Origin: Rhodohalobacter sp. SW132
GTDB taxonomy: Bacteria; Bacteroidota; Rhodothermia; Balneolales; Balneolaceae
Direction of reading: 5' to 3'
DNA length: 64,000 bases
Assembly: GCF_003390325.1 (NCBI RefSeq)
Contig: NZ_QUOK01000015.1
Location: 1 to 64,000, forward strand
The notes under the pieces are model-generated. The model was not told the origin of the DNA. It made no database searches and saw only the letters and a program-made list of their open reading frames with translations. The translations under genes and the position numbers were made by a program. How positions within the stretch are numbered: the stretch's first letter is position 1; each line of letters begins with the position of its first letter. Positions 1-8,508 of this stretch are shown piece by piece.

Positions 1-929
1 CTCAGCAAATAACCGGCACCGGGATTTGATTTGTTGATAAATGTTGATTCCACAATCTACCAGAAACTCCCGAAAAAGCAAGTCGATGTCCGGTTAATTT
101 GCCTTGTTAAGGCTGGGATGGACTTGCGACCTCTTCACCTAAACCAAATCGAAACCAATTATTTGCACCGTCCCTCGCCATGACCCCGGCAGGTGTTGGA
201 AAGATTCTGCCCAGGCGACCCGGGGCCAACGTTTCCCGGCTGATTTACTGAAACGATTTATCGGGATGTATTAACCAACCACGCCCAAGGCGCCGCAGGA
301 AAACCCTGGAGAAGGCAAAGCAGGTCCAATGAATCCAGCCCGATTTTACAAGTGTCCGCTCTTGGGAAAAGTGACGATTGCCGCGCTGAATGGAGTTTGA
401 ACAACGAGCTGGCGGCCTTTTTTTACCAGAAAAATTTTCGTAGCGACGAGCCGCCCCCGGAATCTGTCACAGGGCCAACAAACGCCCATTTTCCCTAAAA
501 AAATCTCGTGCTTCGCACTACCTGCCAAACTAACCCAACGCGAGGCCTGCCAAACGTACTTGGACATTATTTTTTGAAGCCGTTGGCGCCCGTTTTTCTT
601 GGGAAAATTTTTAAAGAAGCAGCCCACAAAACAAGCTGGACATGACGGGCGAATTGGGAACCAGGCAAAACCTAAAACCCCGCACCCCCACTTCCACATT
701 TTTGCGAGCCTGCCGGGCCTTAACATGTATTTCTCTTTTGGGCTTTCAGCACCAAGTTATGCCGAATAGTAATCCAATTATCTTAATCGTGCAAGGGTGG
801 ACCAAATAATGTCCGATGAATGTTTATCGGCAGTTTTTTTATGTCCGAATAAAACGCCGATAAAAAATTTGAAAATATTTGTAAGTAAATCTCATTTTTT
901 GGCTCATACAATATAAATGGTATGATGAC
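1..929. other. Region upstream of integron integrase: possible attI/cassette area, no convincing gene
   Basis: No recognisable protein is encoded here. A 126-codon minus-strand frame (346-726) begins at an ATGTTAAGG reading away from the integrase, which is where a first cassette would start in an integron, but its product looks like no known family and is rich in Trp, Cys, Phe and Lys. I searched for attC sites (RYYYAAC ... GTTRRRY) and found only a weak candidate: GGCCAAC at 473-479 and GTTGGC at 582-587, enclosing a GTGC-TTC-GCAC mini-hairpin (509-519) and A-rich/T-rich arms. The first ~720 bp look richer in G+C than the integrase gene. Cassette identity is therefore inferred only from position. 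Confidence 0.3.
809..864. repeat. Interlocking direct and inverted repeats just upstream of intI (possible attI/promoter structure)
   Basis: ATGTCCGA occurs at 809-816 and again at 841-848. TTTATCGGC (823-831) is the reverse complement of GCCGATAAA (856-864), with a T-run between. CCGAT (813-817) also pairs with ATCGG (826-830). The block lies 65-120 bp before the integrase start, where attI and the regulatory region of an integron sit, so it could hold integrase- or repressor-binding sites. The function is inference. Confidence 0.45.
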
Positions 930-1889
930 ATGAAAGAGAAAAAAATACTCACTCAGTTAAAAGAAGAGATTCGTCGACGCAATTATAGCTTTAGTACCGA
1001 GAAAACGTACTCGCAATGGATTGTTAGATTTGTTCGGTATCACAATTTAACACATCCAAAGTTCCTGAAAGAAGAAGATGTGGTAAAGTACCTGAATTAC
1101 CTTGCCAATGACCTCAATGTAGCAGCTTCAACACAAAATCAGGCGTTATCGGCTATTGTTTTTCTCTATACACACATACTGAAACAACCGCTTCACCATC
1201 TCGATAAACTTAAAAGAGCAAAGAAACCAAAGCATTTACCTGTTGTATTGACCGAAAAAGAAGCCATGGCTGTTATCAAATCCATTCATGGTATTCCGCG
1301 CTTGGTTGTTGGATTATTGTATGGTTCAGGTTTGCGCATTTCTGAAGCACTAAGACTTCGAATTCATGATCTTGATCTCGACTATAAACAAATTATCGTA
1401 CGAAATGGTAAAGGATTGCGGGACAGAGTGACCATGATACCCGAATCCTTAATTGATGGAATTGAACTGCAAATCCAAAAAGTGAAAAACCTCCACAAAT
1501 TAGACCTTGAGAAAGGATTTGGTGAAACGATTCTCCCAATGGCTCTTGCCAGAAAATACCCGGCAGCTTCTAAGAATGTTCGGTGGCAATATCTTTTTCC
1601 GTCAAAAAAACGGGCAGTAGATCCCCGATCAGGTGTCCGGCACCGGTATCATATTTCACAACGAGATATCAGGAGGGCTGTACGCAAGAGCGCTGAGAAT
1701 CAGAATATCCAAAAACACGTGACCCCTCATACATTCCGGCACTCATTTGCGACACATTTATTGAGCAGCGGATATGATATTCGAACTGTTCAGGAATTAC
1801 TGGGTCATAAAAGTGTAAAAACTACAATGATATATACGCACGTTCTGAACAGGGGAGGCCGCGGCGTCAAAAGCCCGATCGATTTTTAA
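930..1889 (+). CDS. intI: Integron integrase (tyrosine recombinase, IntI type)
   Basis: This is a site-specific tyrosine recombinase of 319 aa, a normal IntI length. An N-terminal SAM-like core-binding domain spans about residues 5-85 (ending FLYTHIL). The catalytic domain carries R136 (GSGLRISEAL), K161 (NGKG), H267 and R270 (HTFRHSFATH), H293 (LGHKS) and the nucleophile Y302 (IYTHV). It is placed in the integron family rather than XerC/D by the extra patch at about residues 204-240 (ALARKYP...WQYLFPS) and the C-terminal LNRGGRGVKSPID. IntI proteins insert and excise cassettes between attI and single-stranded attC hairpins. The ATG at 930 is used because upstream ATGs run into a stop; no Shine-Dalgarno is visible. 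The gene appears intact. No clear attC array is visible to the left, so it may be a sedentary integron with few or decayed cassettes, or its array lies beyond the edge. Confidence 0.93.
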   Translation: MKEKKILTQLKEEIRRRNYSFSTEKTYSQWIVRFVRYHNLTHPKFLKEEDVVKYLNYLANDLNVAASTQNQALSAIVFLYTHILKQPLHHLDKLKRAKKPKHLPVVLTEKEAMAVIKSIHGIPRLVVGLLYGSGLRISEALRLRIHDLDLDYKQIIVRNGKGLRDRVTMIPESLIDGIELQIQKVKNLHKLDLEKGFGETILPMALARKYPAASKNVRWQYLFPSKKRAVDPRSGVRHRYHISQRDIRRAVRKSAENQNIQKHVTPHTFRHSFATHLLSSGYDIRTVQELLGHKSVKTTMIYTHVLNRGGRGVKSPIDF

Positions 1890-1947
1890 CGGATCTCGAA
1901 AATAACAGCCCAAAACCATTCCGTTTACAAAACTAAAAACTCACAAC

Positions 1948-2646
1948 TCAACCTTCACTGGCCAAATTATTTTTCTTAATCTGGGCCAGTTTTTCACGGA
2001 TCATAGCAATTACCATCTCAAGAGCTACATGGTTTTCACCACCCCTGGGAATGATGATATCCGCGTATCGCTTGCTCGGTTCCACAAATTCCAGGTGCAT
2101 CGGACGCACAAAATTTTCATATTGCCTCATTACACCTTCCAGGTCCCGGCCGCGTTCCATGATGTCCCGCTTGATGCGCCGAAGCAGCCGTACATCATCG
2201 TCGGTATCCACAAACAGTTTAATATCCATCTGTTCCCGAAGAGCCGGTTCCGTAAAGATCAGGATTCCATCGAGCAGAATAATCTCCTTCGGCGTTACTT
2301 TTTCGGTTTTTTCATCACGCGTATGAGCTGCAAAATCATATACAGGAACATCCACCTGGTAGCCGTTTTTTAGCGCCTCCACGTGGCGGATCATCAGTTC
2401 AGTTTCAAGAGAGGAGGGGTGATCGAAATTTTGTTTTTTTCGTTCTGAAAGAGGCAGGTGCCCCAGGTCGCGGTAGTACGAATCGTGCTGGATCAGCTGG
2501 ATATTATTTCTGCCGATACCGGATAAAATATGTTTAACTACTGTTGTTTTTCCGGAGCCTGATCCGCCTCCAACACCAATAATGAGCGGTTTTTTCGACA
2601 CGATACTTCTATCTGGCTGAGGTTTGGCGGTTGTAACTGCGGTCAT
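1948..2646 (-). CDS. udk: Uridine kinase
   Basis: The protein phosphorylates uridine and cytidine with ATP/GTP in pyrimidine salvage and acts in the cytosol. The P-loop GGGSGSGKTT lies about 25 residues from the start, followed by the family sequences QHDSYYRD and NFDHP and the C-terminal phosphate and base-contact segment with RDIMERGR and RQYENFVRPMH. I start at the ATG at 2644-2646, giving 232 aa against about 210 for typical Udk. A longer frame to 2712 would add 22 residues unlike the family and lie deeper inside the upstream amidase gene. With this start the gene still overlaps the amidase 3' end by 38 bp on the same strand, suggesting co-transcription. Confidence 0.93.
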   Translation of the reverse strand: MTAVTTAKPQPDRSIVSKKPLIIGVGGGSGSGKTTVVKHILSGIGRNNIQLIQHDSYYRDLGHLPLSERKKQNFDHPSSLETELMIRHVEALKNGYQVDVPVYDFAAHTRDEKTEKVTPKEIILLDGILIFTEPALREQMDIKLFVDTDDDVRLLRRIKRDIMERGRDLEGVMRQYENFVRPMHLEFVEPSKRYADIIIPRGGENHVALEMVIAMIREKLAQIKKNNLASEG

Positions 2647-3880
2647 ATTCGATCTTAAAATCACGAATAGACCTGAATATTGCAGATGCAACGATTGCCT
2701 GGCCGTATTCACTATTTAAATAATTTGCTTCTGCAGGGTTTGAGATGAACCCGAGTTCAATGAGAACCCCGGGCATCGATGCTTCATATAAAACCTGGAA
2801 ACCGGCCTGCTTTACGCCGCGGGATCGGCGCTGTGCCCGCTCCCTGAACTGGTACTCCATCTTTTCCGCAATCCGCTGACTGGTAGACATGTTTCCTGCA
2901 TTCATCAGCTCATAAATCAGCAGATCTTCCTCAGTAAGCTCCTCAATTTCCCCGGTTTCATATTGTACAACACTGTTTTCCCGCTTCATGACCTCAAGCG
3001 CTGATTGACTGCGAGCCATCCCCAGAAAGTAAACTTCTGCTCCATGCACGCTTCTCTGGCGTGCTTTATTTGCATGTGAAAAAGAGTTTGCGTGAATGGA
3101 TACAAACAGATCGCCATTGTTTTCATTCGCAATTTTGCCCCGGTCCACAAGGCTCACATACTCATCTTCTGTGCGGGTATATACAACTTTTAAATCAGGA
3201 ATATTCTGTTCGATGTATTCACCTACTTTAAGTGCAACGGCAAGAGTTACATCCTTTTCATGAACTCCGTTTACTCCCCCGGCTCCGGGTTCCCAGCCGC
3301 CATGCCCGGCATCTATCACCACAACTTCAAAGCGGGATCCATTCCTGCGTTCATCAGCAGGTTCATCAAATAAAAACTCTTCGGATGTCTCAGTTTGTGC
3401 ATCATGCGTGAATAAATTCCAGTCGATCGGGGATTGATCATCAGAAAGCGCAGTTAGATCTTCAGGGGCGGATTGTGCGAGTGCGAGCAGCAGATCACGA
3501 CCGTTTTGATCGTTATAGGCTGAAAAATTGAAGTAATGACCTTCGTGCAGTTTTATGTCAAATGCGATGCCAGAGGGGAGTTCATACAGTATAAAATCTT
3601 TAAATACATTGCCGGTTACAGGCGGATTAAAGTTTACCGTATCAAGATTTTCGGAGTAGAGTTTTACCTGCAAAAGATCAGTAGACGGCTGCAGAACTTT
3701 AGAAGAATCAATAGTTTCGCTCAGGTGAAAACGAACTACGTAGCCCAGGCCGTCACTGCGTTCAACAGCTGAAACACGTTGTAATTCGGTCTGAGCCGAT
3801 GCCTGGGGCAGTGCCAGAAATCCGGAAAAAAGTATCAATATGCAAAACAGTTTGAAAACGTAACTGTATAGGTGTTGCAT
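2609..3880 (-). CDS. Secreted N-acetylmuramoyl-L-alanine amidase (Amidase_3)
   Basis: This is a zinc-dependent cell-wall hydrolase that cuts the bond between MurNAc and the stem peptide, probably for daughter-cell separation or wall turnover in the periplasm. A signal peptide covers about residues 1-29 (hydrophobic core, then PQASAQ). Residues ~30-150 form a beta-rich region reminiscent of an AMIN domain, though I cannot assign it firmly. The Amidase_3 domain fills about 185-410 with the expected metal ligands: H in DAGHGG, E in GVHEKD and H in SIHAN, plus the catalytic E in VLIELGFISN. The length of 423 aa fits AmiC-like enzymes. The 3' end overlaps the udk start on the same strand. Confidence 0.92.
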   Translation of the reverse strand: MQHLYSYVFKLFCILILFSGFLALPQASAQTELQRVSAVERSDGLGYVVRFHLSETIDSSKVLQPSTDLLQVKLYSENLDTVNFNPPVTGNVFKDFILYELPSGIAFDIKLHEGHYFNFSAYNDQNGRDLLLALAQSAPEDLTALSDDQSPIDWNLFTHDAQTETSEEFLFDEPADERRNGSRFEVVVIDAGHGGWEPGAGGVNGVHEKDVTLAVALKVGEYIEQNIPDLKVVYTRTEDEYVSLVDRGKIANENNGDLFVSIHANSFSHANKARQRSVHGAEVYFLGMARSQSALEVMKRENSVVQYETGEIEELTEEDLLIYELMNAGNMSTSQRIAEKMEYQFRERAQRRSRGVKQAGFQVLYEASMPGVLIELGFISNPAEANYLNSEYGQAIVASAIFRSIRDFKIEYDRSYNRQTSAR

Positions 3881-4361
3881 TACTGGTTGAATATAAAGTA
3901 CGAAAGTTAGTTCTAATCAGAATTTAACGAATAATTGATCTATACATAAACAGATTTTTTCAATTTATCGTATGACTGACATGCCAATTTTTTTAAAAAG
4001 ATTCGATGTACAAATAGAATACTATTATTACTGTTTTTCTGATAGCTACTTCGGCTGAATTCAGATCCGGCATTTAAATTTATACTGTAGTGGTGCCGGG
4101 GTAATTGGGGATAATCAGTACCAAGTTCTCGATGAATCATCAGGGAATTTCAAACTGGACTTACAACAGCTGTTTTCTTTTTAATAGTCATCATTCAAGA
4201 CACTCCTCCTGCGATGTCTCATGAAAATAGAGGATTCTGAATTTTCCGGTAGAACCTTAATGTTTTATACTGTATTTATATGGAATTGAATACTGTCTGA
4301 TCGGTGCGGAACCCCAGGCGGTTGAAAACAGATCAGGTTAATTTGGCGGCGACAGAACAGT
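3881..4361. other. Intergenic region, no gene seen
   Basis: This AT-rich spacer of about 480 bp lies between divergently transcribed genes (amidase to the left, AAA protein to the right), so it should hold both promoters. A 66-codon minus-strand frame (3940-4140) has no protein-like features and was discarded. I see no strong hairpin or repeat. Confidence 0.6.
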
Positions 4362-7331
4362 ATGCATAAAAAGGAACAGCCCGGCAGCCCCGGTTCGGCA
4401 GAAAAAAAGATACAGGCGTTTATATCTGATGAACTCTGTGATCAGATTTGTAGGCTGCGATCCTCATTTCGAAAACCGCTTCAGGAATGGTTTGCAGGTA
4501 CAAGAGATGAAATTCAGCGGATTCGTAAAGATGATGAGTTTCGATACCGGCAGATTATTGATCTGATCAGCCGGAAAATTCCCGATCTGCAGTCAGCACT
4601 CCTGCAACTTAAAAATCCCGGATGGCACTCGCTTTATCGGGAGGCGATTAACACCGCGGCATCATCAATTCCTGAAACGGTTGCAGAAATTCAGCACGAG
4701 AATCGTTTTCAGGTTCTTGAAGGGGATTCACTTCGAATTAAAACCGGCAAACATGTGAAGCGGGTCGCCAGATCGGTTTTTCGAAAAAAATTTGAGCGCA
4801 GGATTTATCTTCGCCAGCTTTTTTTGAACCGATTTCTGCACAATACGGATGCAGTGATGGATTTCGCTGCACGCGAGTATGATGAATGCGCTATGCTGCT
4901 CGATCTTCTGCTGGAAAAACGCACAGAAATTGAGAAACAAAAAAAGAAAACCGGACCTGAATCGCATTCCACTTTCCAGGTGAAAATTCTGGATGAGATT
5001 GAAGAGCAGCTGCAGGTTGCGGTTCAGCACCTGAAACAGTTTGAAGAGAACAACAAACCCCAGGTTATTCAGTGGCTGGATAATATTACGCCCGATTTGC
5101 TTGAGAAAACATCCAAAGCGGGTACAATTGAGCATCGGCAAAAGGTAGTGACCGAAAGTGAATTTGGAAATTTTAAACCATCCGCATCGGAAAAACTGAT
5201 TAAACAGTGTGATGCGTGGGCTGATTATCTGCACTCCCAGCTGAATGACCTCCGGGTTCAAACCGAAATTGCACGCTATGGCTCTATTGCATCTGAAATT
5301 AAAGAGGAACTTCTAAACCGGTCGCATATTTTCTTTCGGGATACATTCTATCTGCCGATCGAAGAAGGTGTGGAATCGGTGAAAACTGCTATCGAAAAAA
5401 TTCGAAGTCTGAATTCATCTGAAAATAAAAAAGAAACCGGTGAACTCGACCGGATCCGGCTGGATTTACTGAAGAAACTGGAACATTCGCTGCTTGAGCC
5501 GATGAGGGAACAGGACCGCTTGCTTGAACCGGTGGATATGATTCGGAATAAAATCAGTGATTTGCAGGTTGAATCCCGGCGATTTACGGATGAATTAACA
5601 CTTGCACAGAAACGGGTGGTGAAATACCCCATCCCGGATCTCACGCCGGATACCATTCGATGGCAATCACTTGCGGCCAGGTATTTGAAAGAGCAGGCCC
5701 TGAAAAAACTGGATCCAACGGACCAGAACCTCGATCTGCTGATACGTGAAATCCTTACGGAAGTTGAAGAAGCGGTGCAGGTAACCGACGTTAATATTCT
5801 GGCAGCTATTGAATCGAATGAAGAAGGCGGCGAAGAGAAACCGTTACAAATTGCACTTGATGGTCTTGAACGGGCTGTAATAACACTTGAAAAATCGATT
5901 AAGCAAGTGCGTGAAAAACAGAACACGTACGATACCATCTTGCGGGAAACACTGCCAACCGCCCTGCATGAACTCGCCCGCACCATGCTCAATAAAGAGT
6001 TCGACCGTTTTGAAATGCGTGATAAAGCCCTGATGGTTAAAGAACAGGCCATTAACTGGCAGCAGAAATTAACGGCCTGGTGGGCTGCAACAAGTGAAAG
6101 GGCTGAAATCAGCTGGAGGTTTATCGGGCTGAAAATCCGGACTGGCTTTAAGATTCTGGCACCGTACCTGGGGTTCAGGGCCGAAAGTATCATCACGATC
6201 AAGGAAAAACGAAACCTGGCGGAATACCTGGCCAGGCCGGGAGTGGAAAGTGATTTGCCTTTCATCTATAAACGTCTGTTTAATCGCGATTTTCCAATAG
6301 ACGAGCGGTTTTATGTTCCGCCCAAAAAGAGTCAGCAAACGATTAATGGGGCATTCGGGCAGTGGAACCGGGGTTTAAGCGCAAATGTGGCAATTATTGG
6401 TGAAAAGGGGAGTGGTAAAAGCACCATGCTAAGGTTTGCACAGAAGGATATATTAGAGGGTGCAGATACGGTAACTGTGCATTTTGAAAAGACGTTTACG
6501 GACGAAAAAGAACTTCTGAAGCAGCTTTGCAGCGCACTTGGTTTTAAGCAAACCGAAAGCCGTGACGAGTTTCTCGAAAAAGTGGATAGGAAGCGATCGT
6601 CGTCGGTTGTAGTGGTTGAAAATCTGCAGAATATTTTTATTCGGAATATAAACGGCTATGAGGCACTCGAAGCATTTTGGGTGATTATGTCTTCTACCAT
6701 GGAAAAACTCTTCTGGGTTGTAACCACATCGCGTTACTCGTGGAATTTCTTTATGAAAATGTCGGATGCTGACCAGTATTTTTCTCATGTAGTATTTGCC
6801 GATCAGCTCAATGAAACAGAGATCCGTGAGGTGATTTTGGCCCGGCACCGGTCAACCGGCTACGAACTCTATTTTGAACCGGGTGAATCACTGAAAAAAA
6901 GCCGGGCATATAAAAAACTGGCTGGCAACCCAAAAGAGGCACAAAAGCTGGTGAGAGATCACTATTTTTCAAAATTATCAAGGGTCAGTGAGGGAAACCC
7001 CTCCATTGCTATGATTTTTTGGGTGCAGTCTGTAAAAGAGTTTGATACCCAGCGTTTTGTTTTCAAACCGCTTGAAATTACCGAAGTTGATAAACTTGAA
7101 GTTCCTTCCCGCGATGTATTATTTACGCTGGCCGCACTCGTGATTCATGATACACTGACCAAAGAGGAGGTAGCCCTTGCGCTTCATCAGGATACGTCTC
7201 AAAGTAGTCTCATGCTGGCGAGATTAAAAACCAAAGGAATTGTATATACAAGTAAGAGCGGTTATAATCTCAATCACCTGGTATACAGGCAGGTGGTTCG
7301 GCTGCTGAAACGCAGAAATTTTATCCATTAA
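4362..7331 (+). CDS. Large unknown protein: long helical N-terminal part plus C-terminal AAA/STAND-like ATPase
   Basis: I do not recognise a named family. Residues ~1-600 are highly charged and rich in Glu, Lys and Leu, and look helical or coiled-coil, with no clear membrane span. The C-terminal third is a P-loop NTPase: Walker A GEKGSGKST at about 680-688, and a Walker B-like strand VVVVEN at about 749-754 ending in Glu-Asn rather than Asp-Asp/Glu. A sensor-like strand (FWVVTTSRYSW) follows, then a helical lid and a probable winged helix at the end (KEEVALALHQD...LKTKGIVY). This layout resembles STAND/ORC-type AAA proteins that couple nucleotide binding to a signal. The stop lies 13 bp before the MscS gene on the same strand, so the two are probably co-transcribed. 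A link to osmotic or membrane stress is only contextual. Confidence 0.8.
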   Translation: MHKKEQPGSPGSAEKKIQAFISDELCDQICRLRSSFRKPLQEWFAGTRDEIQRIRKDDEFRYRQIIDLISRKIPDLQSALLQLKNPGWHSLYREAINTAASSIPETVAEIQHENRFQVLEGDSLRIKTGKHVKRVARSVFRKKFERRIYLRQLFLNRFLHNTDAVMDFAAREYDECAMLLDLLLEKRTEIEKQKKKTGPESHSTFQVKILDEIEEQLQVAVQHLKQFEENNKPQVIQWLDNITPDLLEKTSKAGTIEHRQKVVTESEFGNFKPSASEKLIKQCDAWADYLHSQLNDLRVQTEIARYGSIASEIKEELLNRSHIFFRDTFYLPIEEGVESVKTAIEKIRSLNSSENKKETGELDRIRLDLLKKLEHSLLEPMREQDRLLEPVDMIRNKISDLQVESRRFTDELTLAQKRVVKYPIPDLTPDTIRWQSLAARYLKEQALKKLDPTDQNLDLLIREILTEVEEAVQVTDVNILAAIESNEEGGEEKPLQIALDGLERAVITLEKSIKQVREKQNTYDTILRETLPTALHELARTMLNKEFDRFEMRDKALMVKEQAINWQQKLTAWWAATSERAEISWRFIGLKIRTGFKILAPYLGFRAESIITIKEKRNLAEYLARPGVESDLPFIYKRLFNRDFPIDERFYVPPKKSQQTINGAFGQWNRGLSANVAIIGEKGSGKSTMLRFAQKDILEGADTVTVHFEKTFTDEKELLKQLCSALGFKQTESRDEFLEKVDRKRSSSVVVVENLQNIFIRNINGYEALEAFWVIMSSTMEKLFWVVTTSRYSWNFFMKMSDADQYFSHVVFADQLNETEIREVILARHRSTGYELYFEPGESLKKSRAYKKLAGNPKEAQKLVRDHYFSKLSRVSEGNPSIAMIFWVQSVKEFDTQRFVFKPLEITEVDKLEVPSRDVLFTLAALVIHDTLTKEEVALALHQDTSQSSLMLARLKTKGIVYTSKSGYNLNHLVYRQVVRLLKRRNFIH

Positions 7332-7344
7332 CGGCAGGAGAATC

Positions 7345-8418
7345 ATGAAAGGAATTAAAATTTTTGCAGCTCTAATTCTACTCTTTTTCATGGCAGGACA
7401 TTTCGGCCTGGTCTCGGCCCAGGTTCCGGCTACTTCACCGGATACGGTAATTACAGACACTTTAGAGGTGGATACTCTGCAAATTGAAGATACAGAGCAG
7501 GCAGAAGAGGAGGAGCCTGCTGCTGAGGATGAACAAGAGACGGAAGAAGCCGATTCAGCAGCAGAATTTGAAGGTGAAATGGAACAGGAGCTGGTACAGC
7601 TGAGGGAGCTCATATCATTCACAAAGCTGTTTAACGCAATTATTTTGCTGATTATCACCTATTTTATCAATAAATACTTCACGCTGATTCTGGACAATCT
7701 TGCGGAAAAAGCTACCAATTACAGGCTTTTCATAAAACGGTTGTCACCTATCAGCCGGATCGCCATCTGGTCTGTTGCCATTTATATTGTCATTGCCGGG
7801 GTTCTGGCTCCGCCATTTGAAACGATCATCACTATTGCAGCATCCGTGGGAATCGCTGTTGGATTTGCATCACAGGATATTTTGCGGAATATATTTGGCG
7901 GTATTATGATTATTCTCGACCGGCCGTTCCAGGTTGGGGATAAGATCCAGGTTGGGGAACATTACGGGGAAGTACTCGGCATTGGACTACGCTCCAGCCG
8001 CGTGGTAACGCCCGATGATTCGGTGGTTTCCATTCCAAACGGTGAATTAATGAACCGGGCGGTATCCAATTCTAACAGCAGTGCACTTGACTGCCAGGTC
8101 GTTGCCGAAATATTTTTACCCGCTACAACGGATGTGCAAAAAGTGAAAGAAATCGCCTACAAAGCCGTCTGGTCATCCTCGTTTACCTATTTGAATAAAC
8201 CCGTTGTTGTAATTGTTTTGAATGAAATGTTCAACAACCGCTACGTGATAAAATTGCGGGTTAAAGCGTACGTTGTTGATATCCGGTATGAATTTATGTT
8301 TAAAAGTGACATGACCGAAATGATCTTACAAGAGTGCAACCGTCAGGGTTTGATTCCTGATGGGACCGTTCCGTCTGGCCCGAAAATCTCGCCGGACGAG
8401 TTTGTTCAAAAAAAATGA
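7345..8418 (+). CDS. Small-conductance mechanosensitive channel family protein (MscS)
   Basis: The product opens under membrane tension to release solutes during hypo-osmotic shock. Residues 1-27 look like a signal peptide ending near VSAQ, followed by a low-complexity acidic segment (~40-90, many Glu/Asp/Ala) that would lie in the periplasm. Hydrophobic spans follow at about 92-115, 135-153 and 155-175. The pore-lining and upper-vestibule signature of MscS (SVGIAVGFASQDILRNIFGG, then DRPFQVGD) starts near residue 168. The beta domain (GEVLGIGLRSSRV, then SIPNGELMN) and an alpha/beta tail complete 357 aa. The periplasmic acidic linker before the first channel helix is unusual for the short MscS type. 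The gene lies 13 bp after the AAA ATPase gene. Confidence 0.9.
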   Translation: MKGIKIFAALILLFFMAGHFGLVSAQVPATSPDTVITDTLEVDTLQIEDTEQAEEEEPAAEDEQETEEADSAAEFEGEMEQELVQLRELISFTKLFNAIILLIITYFINKYFTLILDNLAEKATNYRLFIKRLSPISRIAIWSVAIYIVIAGVLAPPFETIITIAASVGIAVGFASQDILRNIFGGIMIILDRPFQVGDKIQVGEHYGEVLGIGLRSSRVVTPDDSVVSIPNGELMNRAVSNSNSSALDCQVVAEIFLPATTDVQKVKEIAYKAVWSSSFTYLNKPVVVIVLNEMFNNRYVIKLRVKAYVVDIRYEFMFKSDMTEMILQECNRQGLIPDGTVPSGPKISPDEFVQKK

Positions 8419-8508
8419 GTCGTTCTGAAGATGGGTAGGAATTGCGTGGAGATTTGTCCGACGAGTAATCATGCCCTGTCGCCCAATCGCCCGACGAAAT
8501 ACCCAATC

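Noticed and set aside
473-588. attC site
   Set aside because: Only partial core matches and weak arms; not called as a feature.
346-726. 126-codon minus-strand frame upstream of intI
   Set aside because: It starts at a plausible cassette position, but its composition is unlike a protein and its frame contains the weak attC-like pair; kept only as part of the cassette-region discussion.
3940-4140. 66-codon minus-strand frame between amidase and AAA genes
   Set aside because: No signal, domain or Shine-Dalgarno; composition looks like untranslated AT-rich DNA.
5348-6265. 305-codon minus-strand frame inside the AAA gene
   Set aside because: Shadow frame of the strong coding sequence; Ser-rich, no features.
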